A stretch of 64,000 nt of DNA from Sipunculus nudus (GCA_026874595.1 CM049315.1:17133664-17197663); one strand, 5' to 3'. Counted from the stretch's first letter, positions 10,771 through 32,209 are shown. Numbers and translations: made by a program. Notes: generated by a model from the sequence alone, not told the origin.

Positions 10771-12178
10771 ATACCGTAAAATCTCCACTTAAAACCGCAC
10801 TTCTGATTAAAACCGCACCCAGACTTCGCCGAAATTCCAGGCGAGACACCGCGAGGGGCTCAAATACTAAGAACCCCCCTTTAAAACCGCACCAACTTTC
10901 GCTAAGGAATGATTTGACAAAAGACACAATCAAGCAATCATATAGAAATGAACACGCGTAGGTTGCGATTCGGCCATTCCTGTCCACTTTAAAAATTCCT
11001 TGGGAATTTTATTTAAACACATCATAACACTTTTTTGCAGGGTCACTCAAGCATGAAGTTTGGGAAGACGTAAGTGCCGGTGAACCTCTGCCTGTTTATA
11101 CAGATTTTATATTCCGTGCCGTATTCTTGTTTGCTACTGATTTGTCATTATATTTTGGAAAAAATATTCTGCTGATCCATTTCAAGTCACTGTATATTTT
11201 AATTCTAAAAGTAATATTTTGAAATCTTAATTTTTGATGAAAATTCCATTTTCTGGAATTACTCTGAAGATTCAAATCATTTTCATACCGGTTACTTCGG
11301 TATTATCTTCGTCACATCGTACGTTGACATCGCTCCATGTCACAATTTGCTGGTGCGTTTGAAAACATCGCTGGTCAACTTAACTAAATATCAAAGTAAC
11401 TGAAGTTACCTTTTAGAGATACGCACGTATAGGAAACATGACGCTTGAAAACGAGTGATTTTAAGGTAAAATTAAAGTGGCCAGTCCGGGTTACCAAGTT
11501 TTTTTCCTGAAGAAAGTTTCCGTGTGGAGAGCCATTTTGTCAAGGCAGTGTTCGCGCAAGGCACGCTGGGACGAAATAGGTGGCTGTTCTATTTACCACC
11601 CACCGCTTACAGCCGTTCAAAATATTCTTAGCAGAATACCGGGGTGTTTCAGCACATGGCGGCACCCAAACTTGATTTTAAAACGATCGTCTGCCATTGT
11701 GTGACTCTTTAGGATGTAAGCTTTTTATTCATTTTACGTTTTAAACAATTAATCATTGCTAAATAATGCCGCAAATGGGTTTAAAGTAGGCTTTTATTTC
11801 AATTTTGCTTGACCATGCCCAACGAAGTGGACCGCTGTGTGTAACAACAGGGTTGTTGTAAACGTATTATTTGGTGACAATTTCCAAGATTTTATAACAA
11901 GTTATATATCACACGAAAACTTATCAGCAATATTTAATTTATAAATAACAAATAATTGTAAATAATACATTTACACACGGCTCCCATGCATGCTAAGAAC
12001 AGCCTTCGAAAGTTGCAATATTATCGCCCACGCGCCGGCCCAAAAACGATGTCTGTCAGGAAGATGTTCAGGAAACACTTCTAGTATAAACCGCACAGTG
12101 CTTTCAGGTAATCAACCTGATTTCAAGATTTTGAATTTCTTGATTAAACCGCGGTTTTAAGTGGAGATTTTACGGTAT
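10771..12178. mobile_element. Non-autonomous DNA transposon with ~28-bp terminal inverted repeats
   Basis: The left end starts ATACCGTAAAATCTCCACTT and continues AAAACCGC; the right end is its exact inverted copy, finishing GGAGATTTTACGGTAT. The 1.4-kb body has several subterminal AAAACCGCAC motifs (10792, 10808, 10883, and a variant near 12090) and AGACTTCGCC, but no transposase frame. The outer TA on each side could be a TA target duplication or part of the inverted repeat. Superfamily not assigned. A degenerate relative lies near 1908-2035. It starts about 230 bp past the rotatin stop, so it may fall in that gene's 3' untranslated or flanking region. Confidence 0.8.
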
Positions 12179-15100
12179 CTATCCAGATATTGAGGTTTGA
12201 GAGAATGCTACAAACTGTTACACATACATATTAGGCAGTACAAATTTATATTACTTTACAAATACAGACAACTGATATAATCCGTCCATGATCAGCTATA
12301 TGTACATATGTATATGTGTAAATATGATGGTTTTAGAATATATTTTGTTATATGAATGGTGCTTATGCATGCAGATGATGGAACATCACTTGACACTTAT
12401 ATCAATGTAATAATTATAATGATAAACGTATGAAAGTTTTTTTGACCCATTTTATGTTAAAAATATATAAGATCTGTGTTATGCAAGTGACTTTTATGCT
12501 TTCAATGCTGTTGTTATCTACGCTCCTGAGGCAGCGCAAATCTTCCGCTTCTAAAGTAGCAACTGATTTTCACGCTGCCAGCTTTGATGGTTTATGATAT
12601 ATTTACACACCAGATGGCGGTTCGTTTTCCACTAAAAAAAACGTGCATATGAGGTGATAAGCAGCCAACCAGATGCCAATAAATGAACACTCCTGGCTCC
12701 GCCCATAGCTGCGCTTCAAGCGCCGCATGATGAGAGTTTATGGTCAAATTTTAATTGCTTACTCTGTACTCTGGCATCATTGACCGATTTGATTATGACA
12801 TTATGACTGTGTTAGCATAGCCATGTATCTGTTGTCTACAGAACTGAAACCAGCCAGCAAGGTGTGCACGCAGCCTTTGTTGTTACTTTTCGTTTTAATT
12901 ACAACTCACCGGCCGGGCATCCTATGTGCCAAAGGCCCTAAGCAAACCATGTCTGGGGCAATACTCTCTGAGCCTGTGGCCTGTTCAGACGGTTACCGGG
13001 GCGATAAGCTGTCACTCAAAACGAAATGAAAATGATTGGCTCCATGTATTCCTCGCTTGGCTGTGTCTTCCAGCACAAGGTCTCATATGATTGGACAAAA
13101 ATACAGTGCTCCCCTCTGGTGTAGCAATTCAGGATACAGGGTCATAACAAACAGCGCTTATGATATACGGAGCAGGCCTATAGTTAAAGCGCTGTGTAAA
13201 TAGCGTAGTTGTTATCAAGCCTAGTTGATTAGTCAGTTGTTTCTGCTTTTGAAAAGAGAACCATGTGGATATGTTTTTTATTATATATTGAAACGGGACT
13301 GTGTATGCTGTTGATGAAATGTTTTACAAACACACAAGTTCAGTGCACAATTTTTTTGAAGATTTAATCATTTTTCCCTTCATGACACATATGAATCATT
13401 ATTATCATATAGAGGATAAATACATTGGGTGAAAAGAAAACAAACTTTCTTAGTTCAATCAATCTTGAGTCAATACATTCCCACATTGTTTGTAAAGGTT
13501 TTCCTTGTAGAAAGAAATACAATCCTAGGATAACCTTAGGATAGTATCTTGTGTAAAAAATGGACATTTGTGAATTTTATATACCAGTATATACATGACT
13601 GTCAATAAAAGTTTTTTTTTTAAGTTAATTGTTATGTTTAGTTATTTTGCTGTTGCGAAATTTATATTTCTTTATATATAACATTGTGTTTGAGGATCAC
13701 TAAACGTAATGAGTAAGCAGTGTGAACACGAGTAAATTTGTAGTTCAATATGATCATCTTTGAGGGCAGCAACAAACCTGCAAAATGTCCTTGTAGATCA
13801 GTCTGCTCCATCTAGTTGTGCATTCCCACATTTCCCAGTAACCGGTTGATAATAAATAGAACATCCGTGGTCATTGGTTCTTTGTAGAATTTTTCTCTCC
13901 ACGTACAAAAAGGCAAAGTTGTTCTGGATGTTGTCATGATTTATAAGGCGTTTTACAAAATTGAAATTTTTATTATCAGAGCAAACCTTTGTATGAGTTT
14001 TATGTGAACTATGATTAAAAGAATACAACTGTTCACACAAATGTTATTACCCAGTTTTACAAGCCGATTAAGGACCAAGTGACTATTATACAGCAAGCAC
14101 AGGAAGAAAAACATTCTGACAGTTGTTGAATTTTAAAAACTCAGCCCGAACCCATTAACCTTTTTATTACACTATAGCCGTGAGTTGTACGGCCCGCCCC
14201 TGCCTTTCTGTATCATTCCATTTTCCTCAGCAGGCTTGTGGGGACGAAGGGTACGCGTAAGGCCACATATTATGTAGGCTGGCAGGTCATAGAGTAAATT
14301 ACAAGAAGTCAATTCCGTTTAGCCGATGATCTGCATGTGTATGACCAAGGATATGGTGGAAAACATACTATTAAATGTTGAAGCCTTCTTCATCTCCGCC
14401 CGTAATCTTTTAATTAACCCTAAAAGTTGTCGTCCTTTGTAGTAACCGTCATACTCTCCTAACTCTCTTCATGGGCGGATCAAAGGGGTCGGGGTTTGAT
14501 TGGAGATGATCTCTCTCTCTCTCTCTACTCTCTCTCTCTCTCCCCTACACCTGCGCACAAACACGCAAAGCATCAAGGAAGATACTTATGCTTTTTATTA
14601 AACCACGATATCCAATCTGCACTATGTCGAGATAGCAAAGGAAGATCACCTCTTGCTTTTAAATGGCGCGATAACCCGTGAAACACAAATGGACTTGGCA
14701 CATTAATTTTTATAAATTACAATCTAATGTCAGTACTTTACGTCCAGAGATAAATAAATAAAAAAAAGACGCATAAGATTTATGGATCCATGAATGGTAT
14801 ATCTTTTATGCAGAAATACAGACCCGACAGGTGGTGAATTACCCCGTGTAAAGAGAGACAGTTCATAATATAAAACTAACTCACTAAAGATCTTATTAAC
14901 TTATCATTTAAACAATTGTTAAATGTTTTCCATATTTGTTCGACTCTTGGTGTTAGAGTTGGACGGCATAGCAAGACCTCGCACGTTGCGTGTCACTCAT
15001 GCTGAGTTGACAGTAATCTCGGTGACATGTGAATTCCTAAATTAACGCACGTAAATTAGATTATCGTGCCCAGCGATCGAGGCCTATATGCGGTCTATGG

Positions 15101-15892
15101 TCATGTTAACTGACTAACATCGATCTTTTATATAGCCTTGTATTATTATATTCGAGAACAAAGTAAAATGGAAATTATATTACCTGTTTTTCTCGTGTAC
15201 CAATAATATCACACTATGCCGGATTAAAAGATATTCGTTTTAATATTATTCAATATTTATTTTTATTATAAATTTTAAAAATTAAATATGATTAAATTAT
15301 TACTTCTTAACAACATTTATTATCTGCAGGTTGTATCTGTCTCTTTTTATGCAAAAATGTTACCCACCTGTTGTTTAAACCGTATCATATATTCCACGGA
15401 TACATTATATACCTGTTATACACACTACATACACCAACATATTATAATTAATATTATGAGGGAGATATATTTGTGCAATTTTACAAGTTGGAAAAAGAAA
15501 TACGAAATTCATGTTAGAACGCAGGTATTGGGTTATTTTGATACTCGTAATTCTCTTTCTCCTGGAAAGCAACGAGAGTATCCAGAGAAGGGAATCACTA
15601 AATGTGTGATTAACATGATTGTCTTTCACGGCTGCATGCGCCGGGATGCCCCAAGACACCTGAGAAGGAGTAGTACTCCTCCAGGGGGCGCCTCGTCAAC
15701 ACATCAAAGGTGATTGATTGATTGATTAGATCAGAAAGAGAGAAAGAAGAGAGAGAGAGAGAGAGAGATTGACGGTATGGGAGCGTAACTGCGTGTATGC
15801 ATGTATGCAGTATATTTGGTTATGCTGAAGATTTATCAAATAATGTATTGATGCACTTAAAACCCGAGAAGGACCAAAGTATAATTTTACAA

Positions 15893-15947
<55 letters not shown>

Positions 15948-16379
15948 TTTATATATATATATATATATATATAACTATTCATTAAATTTATTGGTTAAGA
16001 TAATTAACGAAGAAATACGTAAAAAAAGTTAAACTCAGTCTTTTCATGAAAATAGGTGTCATGTCTATTAAACTGATCTATTCTATTTTTATACATATCC
16101 AAATGATCTTTATGATCTTCTCTCAGAGTCACGCGAAACCCGTATACTCGAAACTGACGAAGTGTGTAATTGGACTGAATGCCAAGAAACGGGCTCATTG
16201 CGCGAGAGAGGCTTATGTTTATCGGCATATGTTGAAATCAGCAATATGCGTGTATATAGTATTAATATATAATACAATCTCAATCCTTTCCGTCAACTTT
16301 AATAATTACAAGCAAACACTGTTGGAAATACTCAAAAATCCTCAATCCTCTGGTTAAGCCAACTAGCTCAGCGGGGGCA
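12179..16379. other. Intergenic region, no gene recognised
   Basis: Noncoding stretch between rotatin and the homeobox gene. It holds a CT microsatellite (about 14510-14541), a GA run (15746-15768) and a large AT tract (15895-15973). Open frames at 12823-13029, 13798-14040 and 15288-15713 have no recognisable family and no convincing splice context. An AATAAA at about 13604 could serve a plus-strand transcript. Confidence 0.5.
15895..15973. repeat. (AT)n microsatellite
   Basis: Near-continuous AT dinucleotides, broken only at about 15942-15950. It produces the YIYIYI reading frames seen on both strands. Confidence 0.95.
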
Positions 16380-16925
16380 CTAACTGGCTGTACGTAATTA
16401 ATCTGCTCATTTGGCGTGATTTTGTTTATTTGCATCTGTAACGTGAAAATATATTATAAAGCTCTCCCTAACTAATGCTATTACTGTAAATTTTGCCACT
16501 CCGGCAGATGTAAATAATATTCAATTAATATTCTATTATGGCTGCCAACGGATTACGCGGCTGACCTTGGGTCACGTGACCAAAAGATCTCGCCTCCCGC
16601 TGACATCTGAGCGATAGACGCTGGAACACGCCTCTAGTGGCTTTACATCTCTCTTAACACCCTGGACACCCCGCAGTCTCTTTATTTTCATCTTGCAAGG
16701 AACTGAAGCCAAGTCTAATCTGGGGTTACGCACGATTTTGTTCTTTGGAGTACAATTCCAAATTAGAAGTCAAACCGCAGACGACGATTGCATTTCGGTG
16801 CGACTACCACGCATTCGTGATTTGCACTTCGCACCAGCAAGACGAATGCGACAACTCTATTGTTTATTAACTAAATTTAAATTTTGAAATTTTAAATTAT
16901 ATTATTTTATGCTCTTCTCCGCACC
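16380..16925 (+). promoter_or_regulatory. Probable promoter and 5' UTR of the homeobox gene
   Basis: The DNA just upstream of the homeobox start codon is less AT-rich than its surroundings. It carries a TATAAA at 16455-16460 and a palindromic GTCACGTGAC (E-box core CACGTG) at 16571-16580. The transcription start is not visible from sequence; the role is inferred from position. Confidence 0.35.
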
Positions 16926-24923
<7,998 letters not shown>

Positions 24924-25543
24924 CGGAAGTGACGTCATTCAGGTGTGCGCCTGGTTACCCGTTGCGCACTTAATTAAATTAATATGCCTATGTAAATACA
25001 TTTATGTAGACAATAACTTTATTGATATGCTGTGCTCAATTTATTTGTACATATTAGGATAGGATGATATATATTTCTTGACTGGTTCGTGCTTGTGTTA
25101 TTTTATGAGTAAGGAAAACTGCATGGTTTTAAAAATAAACAGATATACTAAGTCTCACGCATTAAGCGAGAGACTCAATTATGTCTTGTCTCACACTCTC
25201 AAGCCAACGGACATCAGTCTCATCTATTGGACTTTAAGCTATGTATGAAGAAATCTCATCAAAATATGCCTACGTCTGCAGGAGAGCTAATATTAACCAG
25301 CATTTGATAACCGATTTGTGAAATGTTTGCGAGTTGTTTAAGAGAGAAAAAAAATATATAGGCAATTACAATATTTTGCTATTAATCGTGAAGTCACATT
25401 TTGCGCAAACAGTTTAATCAGATTGCATATATTTTCATTTAATTTTCAAAGGTTTTCTGGGTGAGCTAGACCACAAACACCCAAAAGAATTTGATATCTA
25501 TAATCAAAGGTCTTCGGGTTGTGTCAACTTGACATTTCTGAAT

Positions 25544-25594
<51 letters not shown>

Positions 25595-26220
25595 GGGAGG
25601 AATATTAGGAATGTTAGGAGCTTTTTATCACATGTTAATCAAGGTGTCGAAAGTTGCAGATGCACTCTTGTTTATATTCATGTACTTGTTCAAATATCAG
25701 AAAGACTTGATGAAAAGGCAAAACAAATGTACGATTATTTAATAAAATATATTTGTAGTATTCCATTGTTTTCCAATTTGTGTTCGAATGTGCTCTCTTT
25801 GATATGAATCCATTCCATTTCTCTAGACTAGCGGCACCTGTCGCTGTTGAACAAAAACTCACAATAGAGCATGCACAATGTGAACAGAATTTGGCCTTAA
25901 AAGCTCACGATAAATGTCACTTACAGGCTTGATATATCATTTCAATTGGGAAATTGCAAGTTTAACTGATATGAGGTTCCAATTTGTCTCTGATTAAAGT
26001 GTCGATTTCCTTGAAATCTCCTGTCATTATTCATCTAGGAAACCTTAACTCTTTTATGAGATTAGTAGTGCTACCTACATTTATATTTTTACACGGATGA
26101 CAACTGATGATAAAGTTGATAATGAATACAACTAGTTGTGAGATCTATATCATGGGCAACATTGAGAGTCTGGAAAAAAATAGACCAAGCATTTTTTAAA
26201 ATGTGAATATCAAATGTGAT
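24924..26220. other. Intergenic region after the homeobox gene
   Basis: Contains the 3' end of the homeobox transcript (AATAAA-like signal near 25132) and an AT microsatellite at about 25546-25591. No coding signal recognised. Confidence 0.5.
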
Positions 26221-26229
26221 ATCTCAACA

Positions 26230-26665
26230 TAAATAGTAATCTTGAGTAAATTTTCCTTTGGGGAGCAAGGGGTTGGGCAAAGAGGGTATAGTTTTGCCCC
26301 CCCCCCCTATTTTACCAGTCATAAATTTTAATTGTGTAAAATGAGCTGAAATATTTATTGACATTTCTATGAACATTTTGTATGGGCCATTGGCTTCAAT
26401 GGTATAAGGAAATATGCCCATGTACAAAAAAAATGTTTTAAATTTACAACACGGTGGGAGGGGGCTGACCTCCCCACCTTTTTTTGCCATTGGTTTTCCC
26501 TGCATGATTAGTACCCCTAATTTTCCTGTAGGGATTCTTTGCCAGCATAAATCTTTATCCCCGCATATCTTCAAACCCTCCGTCCCCTACCATCTGCCCC
26601 CCCCCCCACGCTCCACAAAAATTTAACCCCCCCCCCCCGAAATGAAAATCATATTCCCACCCCTA
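26230..26665. repeat. Interspersed repeat with several poly-C tracts
   Basis: Three runs of nine or more C (about 26298-26307, 26599-26607 and 26629-26638) are set in a G/C-biased block unlike its AT-rich surroundings. Similar homopolymer blocks occur at 48535-48617 and 59440-59461. Probably a dispersed repeat; class not recognised. Confidence 0.4.
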
Positions 26666-26717
26666 TGATAACTAATGCATGGGCTGCCTTGAAATTTGTC
26701 ATGCATTTCACAACTGC

Positions 26718-26753
<36 letters not shown>

Positions 26754-26772
26754 TATATATATATGTATATAT

Positions 26773-27521
26773 TTAGCTCAGCTGGCCTATGGTCATGTTG
26801 GGCTATTGTGATGGGTCTATGTCCGTCGTCCTTTTATCCGGCCGGCTGTCTATCTTAGCAGGACCTGGAACATAAGCATTGCAGCTAGAAAGTGTTTGCT
26901 TGACATTTAGACAGGTCGTGGTGAAATTTTTAGGAATTAAGGTAACAGATCTATGAGCAATTTGGAAATCAGTCTGGAAGTCAGATTCAGTTTTACGAGT
27001 GGGACCTCCACTTAAAAGTATAAATGGAGGAGTCCATTATTTTGGGCTTGCTGAGCTGTAACGATCGTTTCTCTGTCGTACTTATGTTCAACCGTCCGGC
27101 CGGCCATTTTACTGGCCAATGTGCCTTCCGTCCGTCTGTACCTTTGCCTAAATTTAGGATCTTTACAGTTTCATCACATCATTACTGGTTTTTCATTTTG
27201 GCTAGCTTGATTGGTATTTTGAGAATGAAAAATTCAACTTGTGTCACAATATTCGGTCAGCATTCACACACACACGTATACCCTAAATTATCAAGAAACG
27301 TGCTTTACTAGAAAAAATATTCCTATACTCCTTTTTGTAAATGTGAATAACAGTTGTAAATATTAGGCCATATATAATGTAATGCCAGTCAGCGGAGGAT
27401 CATGACTCCTTGATCACTTGAACAGGTATGCATTGCTATGGTTGAAATGTGACTAACAGTTGTGATTGTTTAGCCATAAGGTGATGCTGGTTTACTGAGC
27501 TTCATGACCCATGGGTCACTT
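26773..27521 (+). mobile_element. CAGCTGA-ended repeat element, shorter copy
   Basis: Starts TTAGCTCAGCTGG with a GGGCTATTGTGATGGG block and CCGTCGTCC. Ends TACTGAGCTTCATGACCCAT plus GGGTCACTTG, matching the ends of 6416-7560 and, inverted, of 53218-54260. The internal array is reduced. No open frame. Confidence 0.6.
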
Positions 27522-28144
27522 GTATAATTTTGCGTGACTGAGTTCATTGATCATGAAATCACATAAGCTGACGCTACATACTTCTGTGCCTCCCCGCACC
27601 TGGACTTTACACTTGGTCACTGACCGCCCACCTCACGTGACTATTGTGACAAATATCTTACAACCTTGGGGAATAAGGAAGCCGCTGTCATTAGTGCTAA
27701 TATATGATCGTCAACAAGTTTTTCTTAGTATCTGGGTAAGTGGGATAAACATGTAAGTTTCCTTACACACTCGTTCAGTTCAGACTGACTGGTGTAGCTC
27801 TAGTTTTTTTTGTAAGTAGAATCTACATGTATATAGTACCAGAACAAGACTGGTCTCAAGAAAGATATAACCGGCCTGACATGCTTATTGATTTCACATT
27901 ATGTTTTCACTTTGGGTGATGAGAGTGATGCACTGAGAATCTTTCAGGGCTAGGGCATTTAATGATTTGTTATATGTATGCAAAGTTATAATAATATAAA
28001 GCTGATTTATATTACACATACACATACACATACACATACACGCCTCGATATGTCGAGTATTATGTTGATGCCGAGCTGTGATAAACATGTTGTAGATACA
28101 AATGAATTCTTTCGATCAATATCAACACATATACCTTCACATCG

Positions 28145-28148
<4 letters not shown>

Positions 28149-28199
<51 letters not shown>
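28149..28199. repeat. (AT)n microsatellite
   Basis: About 50 bp of AT repeats upstream of the dehydratase gene. Confidence 0.9.
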
Positions 28200-28204
<5 letters not shown>

Positions 28205-28360
28205 GAAAATAAATAAAAAAATTTCCATCTTGCGTGGTGCAGCAATATTGCAATTACAATCATTTCCTTTGTCGTTGCAACAAACTAACATTCAAGCTGT
28301 TTTCAGTTACATTCTCTCATTATCTCATATCTCTCATTTCCTTTTTTTTCAGCTTATGAA

Positions 28361-29641
28361 ATGGCAAAAAATGTTCCAAGGATAAAGGCAGTTCGTGCCT
28401 ACATCACTGAATCAAGCGGTGGTGATCAGGGAGCCGACTGTCATGACGTCATTGATAAACACTGGATTAACGGTTACCCCACCCCGGTGGCCAATCCCAT
28501 GTCCAGTTACCCCCAGTACGCTAAGACCAGGAAATCATGGGGTATCAACGCTTTGGGCTCTCTAGTGGTGGAGGTAGAAGCCGAGGATGGCACCACTGGG
28601 GTCGGTGTAACAATTGGTGGAGAACCAGCATGTTACATTGTGGAGAAGCATCTGAGCCGTTTCGTGGAAGGTCAAGACCCACGTGACGTTGAGCTGATGT
28701 GGGATCAGATGTTTAGATCCACCTTGAACTACGGGCGGAAAGGTCTTCCGTTACAGGCGATCAGTGCGGTAGACATTGCATTGTGGGATTTATTGGGAAA
28801 ATTAAGGAATGAGCCCGTCTATGCCTTATTAGGAGGGAAAACGAAACAGCGACTACCGGTGTATTCTACTACAGCACGGCCAGATTTGGCGAAAGATTTT
28901 GGATTTGTTGCAGCGAAGATTCCCTGTCCGTATGGACCCGCAGACGGAGATGACGGATTGCGAAAGAATGTAGAATTCTTTCGATCATGGCGGGAAAAAG
29001 TAGGACCCGACTTCCCACTCATGTTAGACTGCTACATGGCTCACACGGTCTCCTACTCGATCAAACTGGCACAATCCCTGGAACCTCACGGTCTCAAGTG
29101 GATGGAAGAATTTTTACCGCCTGATGATTATGACGGATATAACCGTGTCAGGAACTCGCTGAACAGCAGCAAAGTCATGTTGACCACGGGCGAGCACGAG
29201 TACACTCGTTACGGCTTCCGTCAGCTGATAGAAAGCCGCTGTGTTGATATCTTACAGCCGGATATCACGTGGTTGGGCGGTATTACGGAGGCCCGGAGGG
29301 TGGTTGCCATGGCATCTGCGTACGATATTCTCGTGATACCACACGGCTCCAGCGTTTATTCATACCACCTTCAGTACGCATTCCGCAACTGCCCTCTGGC
29401 GGAGTATATTAACCTCAGCACCAACGCAGACGAGATAGTTCCGTACTTTGGCGGGATTTTCCCAGACGAACCCCTGCCCAAGGATGGGTTTATCGATTTA
29501 CCTGATAGGCCCGGATTTGGGGTTACTCTTTGCAAGGATAATCTTAGGAGACCTTACAACAGATCAGTGGAGGAATCCGCAGCACAGTTTGCCCGAAATG
29601 CTCAACAAGAAATGCCAAAAGTGGCATCAATGCCGTTCTAA
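28361..29641 (+). CDS. rhmD: L-rhamnonate dehydratase-like enzyme (enolase superfamily), single coding exon
   Basis: Full-length 426-residue protein of the mandelate racemase/RhmD group, whose bacterial members convert L-rhamnonate to 2-keto-3-deoxy-L-rhamnonate. The capping N-domain (about 8-150) holds His34 (KHWI) and the substrate-binding loop PMSSY. The barrel holds the metal ligands Asp223 (LMLDCY), Glu249 (WMEE) and Glu278 (TTGEHE), His279, the Asp301-His328 pair (QPDITW and IPHGSSVYS) and Glu348. These correspond one-for-one to the family's known active-site residues, so activity is expected. There is no intron in 1281 bp, although neighbouring genes have exons of 60-290 bp. A TTTTTTTTCAG acceptor ends 8 bp before the ATG, so a noncoding 5' exon is likely and the gene appears adapted to the host. 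A tail of about 25 residues follows the usual bacterial end. No signal peptide, so probably cytosolic. An AATAAA lies at 29873-29878. Bacterial contamination is unlikely because the flanks are host-type repeats. Confidence 0.9.
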   Translation: MAKNVPRIKAVRAYITESSGGDQGADCHDVIDKHWINGYPTPVANPMSSYPQYAKTRKSWGINALGSLVVEVEAEDGTTGVGVTIGGEPACYIVEKHLSRFVEGQDPRDVELMWDQMFRSTLNYGRKGLPLQAISAVDIALWDLLGKLRNEPVYALLGGKTKQRLPVYSTTARPDLAKDFGFVAAKIPCPYGPADGDDGLRKNVEFFRSWREKVGPDFPLMLDCYMAHTVSYSIKLAQSLEPHGLKWMEEFLPPDDYDGYNRVRNSLNSSKVMLTTGEHEYTRYGFRQLIESRCVDILQPDITWLGGITEARRVVAMASAYDILVIPHGSSVYSYHLQYAFRNCPLAEYINLSTNADEIVPYFGGIFPDEPLPKDGFIDLPDRPGFGVTLCKDNLRRPYNRSVEESAAQFARNAQQEMPKVASMPF

Positions 29642-31256
29642 ATAATAAGAAAGTAAAGAATGAAAACTTCATTACTTTATTTTATATCAAATCAGGGTTC
29701 TTACGGCTTAAAAATCATCAATGCTTTTCCTGCGCTTCCTTTCCACAAATCAGTATATCGAAGGCGCGCTTACCAGTTTCGATTTTCTACATTTCCTTCC
29801 GATGTTATGGCAAATCATAGCCTGAGGAACACTGACACGGATCCCTCCACGAATCATCACGAATGGGCCGCAAATAAACTTCACTGATTATCCGTCACTG
29901 ATGATTTAGTGATAGGTACGTTTACCCGTGAAACACTTTGAAACGTTCGGCGTATGAAATCCTACCAAAGCCCTGTCTACGTCCTCACAGACCGTGGGAA
30001 AACGTCACATATAGCACGTTAGAATTAAATAAAAAAAAAAAAATTAAATGATAATCACACGTCACACATTACCAGAACAATAGGGGGAGTAGTACGTGGA
30101 TAGTGTACAAGGGCACCTGTATTACTGGAATATTCCTGTGCAATGTTCAGAATTAGTTACAAAACCTACCACCAGATGGGGCAACAAACAAGTAGCTGGA
30201 ACTTTGACGTCTCAAATTTTTTCACCACTCGTTACTTCTGCTTTTGAAATAAACCACAAATGAATCCATAAGACAACACTTTGGTTTGCCAGACGGACGA
30301 ATGAATATATTATATTGAATAATATATCCTTTTGGAAAACAAGATGAAACGTATCACCATGGCACGTTAGCATAACCTAAGTGTTAGGCCTATATTGGTA
30401 TTTAAACTAACGTGTATAGTTCGTATAACAAAACCGATAAGTCACATAACATACTCTGTTCTTATAAATGATGTTTGTTCGTTCTCTAGCAAATAGTTAT
30501 AACCTTTATTATGAAAGACGTGAACAGTAGGTCTACACGTTGTAAACAGGAGAGCTTAGATTTATGTGCACTGACAAAGATTAAGAGGTCATAGTGTATA
30601 TATCAAAGCTGAAGAGATTTTTTTAGACGTCAGATGTAAAAGCATTGTGCGACTGCATGAACTAGAAAGCATAAATCTTCGTTGGTCGAGACATACGGGG
30701 CGACCTTTCAGACGATACACCTTGTTTTACTGTGATGAACCTGCCATGCGAAAAAAGCATGGAGCCTCTCCGACTAGCACTTAGTTGATCTGTTTACGCT
30801 TGCTGGTTTTGGAATGTCAACCTACCATTACTTATACCTATCTTATGGTGTGCGTGTGTAAGAACGTGGGACACTGATTTAGCGCACAACGTAATTATTA
30901 AATACTTTTTTTTATTATTTGTCAAACCTTTATTATCATCTTAATTTGTTAATAAGATGCCTAGACACGTAGGTTTAACAAGAACTTATTACAACTAATA
31001 AAAAAAGCTATTTACATAGACAGAGTGAAATTGCAGAGTTGTACCTTGGAGCGCATACATTTAATGATTCATAGTTCATAGTTCTATCAACCCAGCAGGT
31101 CTGGGTTTTAATGCACATTCATATGCATGTGATGATTGGCCACTGATTTTTTTCTTACTTTGATTTATAATTAACTTTCTCTACATCCACACCAATTTAA
31201 GTTATATCTCATCCATCTCCATTCAGCTGGTGACCCTTTACGTATGCCCAATCATA

Positions 31257-31260
<4 letters not shown>

Positions 31261-31337
<77 letters not shown>

Positions 31338-31349
31338 GGGGGGGGGGGG
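31261..31349. repeat. (GA)n microsatellite followed by poly-G
   Basis: About 37 GA units and then 14 consecutive G (31336-31349). Confidence 0.95.
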
Positions 31350-32171
31350 TTAAGGATACAATAACCAATATAAGGGCACATATATATTTTAATATGGATA
31401 ATACCCTGATTGCTCACTGTTCTATTAAATCCTTCCCTGTAACCTGAAATCGGGCACCTGTGTATGTGATGGTGACCCGTGGTGATCCCTGTCTTTCTAT
31501 ATACACAAACGTCTCAATTATGCACGCACCATGGACCGCACATGAAGCATGTTCAATGAATTGCACCTGAAGCTATGATACAGGAGTCTCCATGTGTAAA
31601 TGATCCATAATATTTACACCAACTGTATAGGTCCCGTAATCAGTGCTTCCGAAAACATACAATTGGGTATTATATGAAGGGACTGGACCTTTTGATTTCC
31701 TTTCCGTCTGTTTATTGACTCAAATTTATCTTTTTTTTCCCAAAAGGGTCAAATTGTCCGGAGGGTACAAATAGTGCGTGTTTATTCAAATTCTCTGTTA
31801 ATTTTAAACAGGAATCTCTTGATTGATTGAACCTTAAACCTGTTGTATTCTGCAAGGTTTTCAGTGAACACACTTTATGGAGTCCAAGATGAATACATGT
31901 ATATTCTTATGACATGGGGCTAAATGGTTTGCCAACGTTGTTTATACTACACTAGTTATATATATGACAATATATTGCAACTTAAACATTCCCCTTTAGC
32001 ATAAAATGAGACTTATAGGAACTGCCCATAAAGCAAGTGAAGACAAAGGGACAAGAGTCATATGAGAGAGAGAGAGTTTTATTTTCAGATGAAACCATAA
32101 CTGGCTGATCTTGAGTATGTATAAATAATATGCATATTTATAAATATGGATATTAAGAAGGGATTATGCAT

Positions 32172-32179
<8 letters not shown>

Positions 32180-32209
<30 letters not shown>
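32180..32209. repeat. (AT)n microsatellite
   Basis: About 30 bp of AT repeats. Confidence 0.9.

Noticed and set aside
12823-13029. 68-codon plus-strand frame with a hydrophobic N-terminus.
   Set aside because: No recognisable domain, poor start context and a position amid noncoding DNA; indistinguishable from chance.
28007-28291. Frames rich in YIYIYI, SLSLSL and similar at many places.
   Set aside because: Translations of (AT)n, (GA)n and (GT)n microsatellites.
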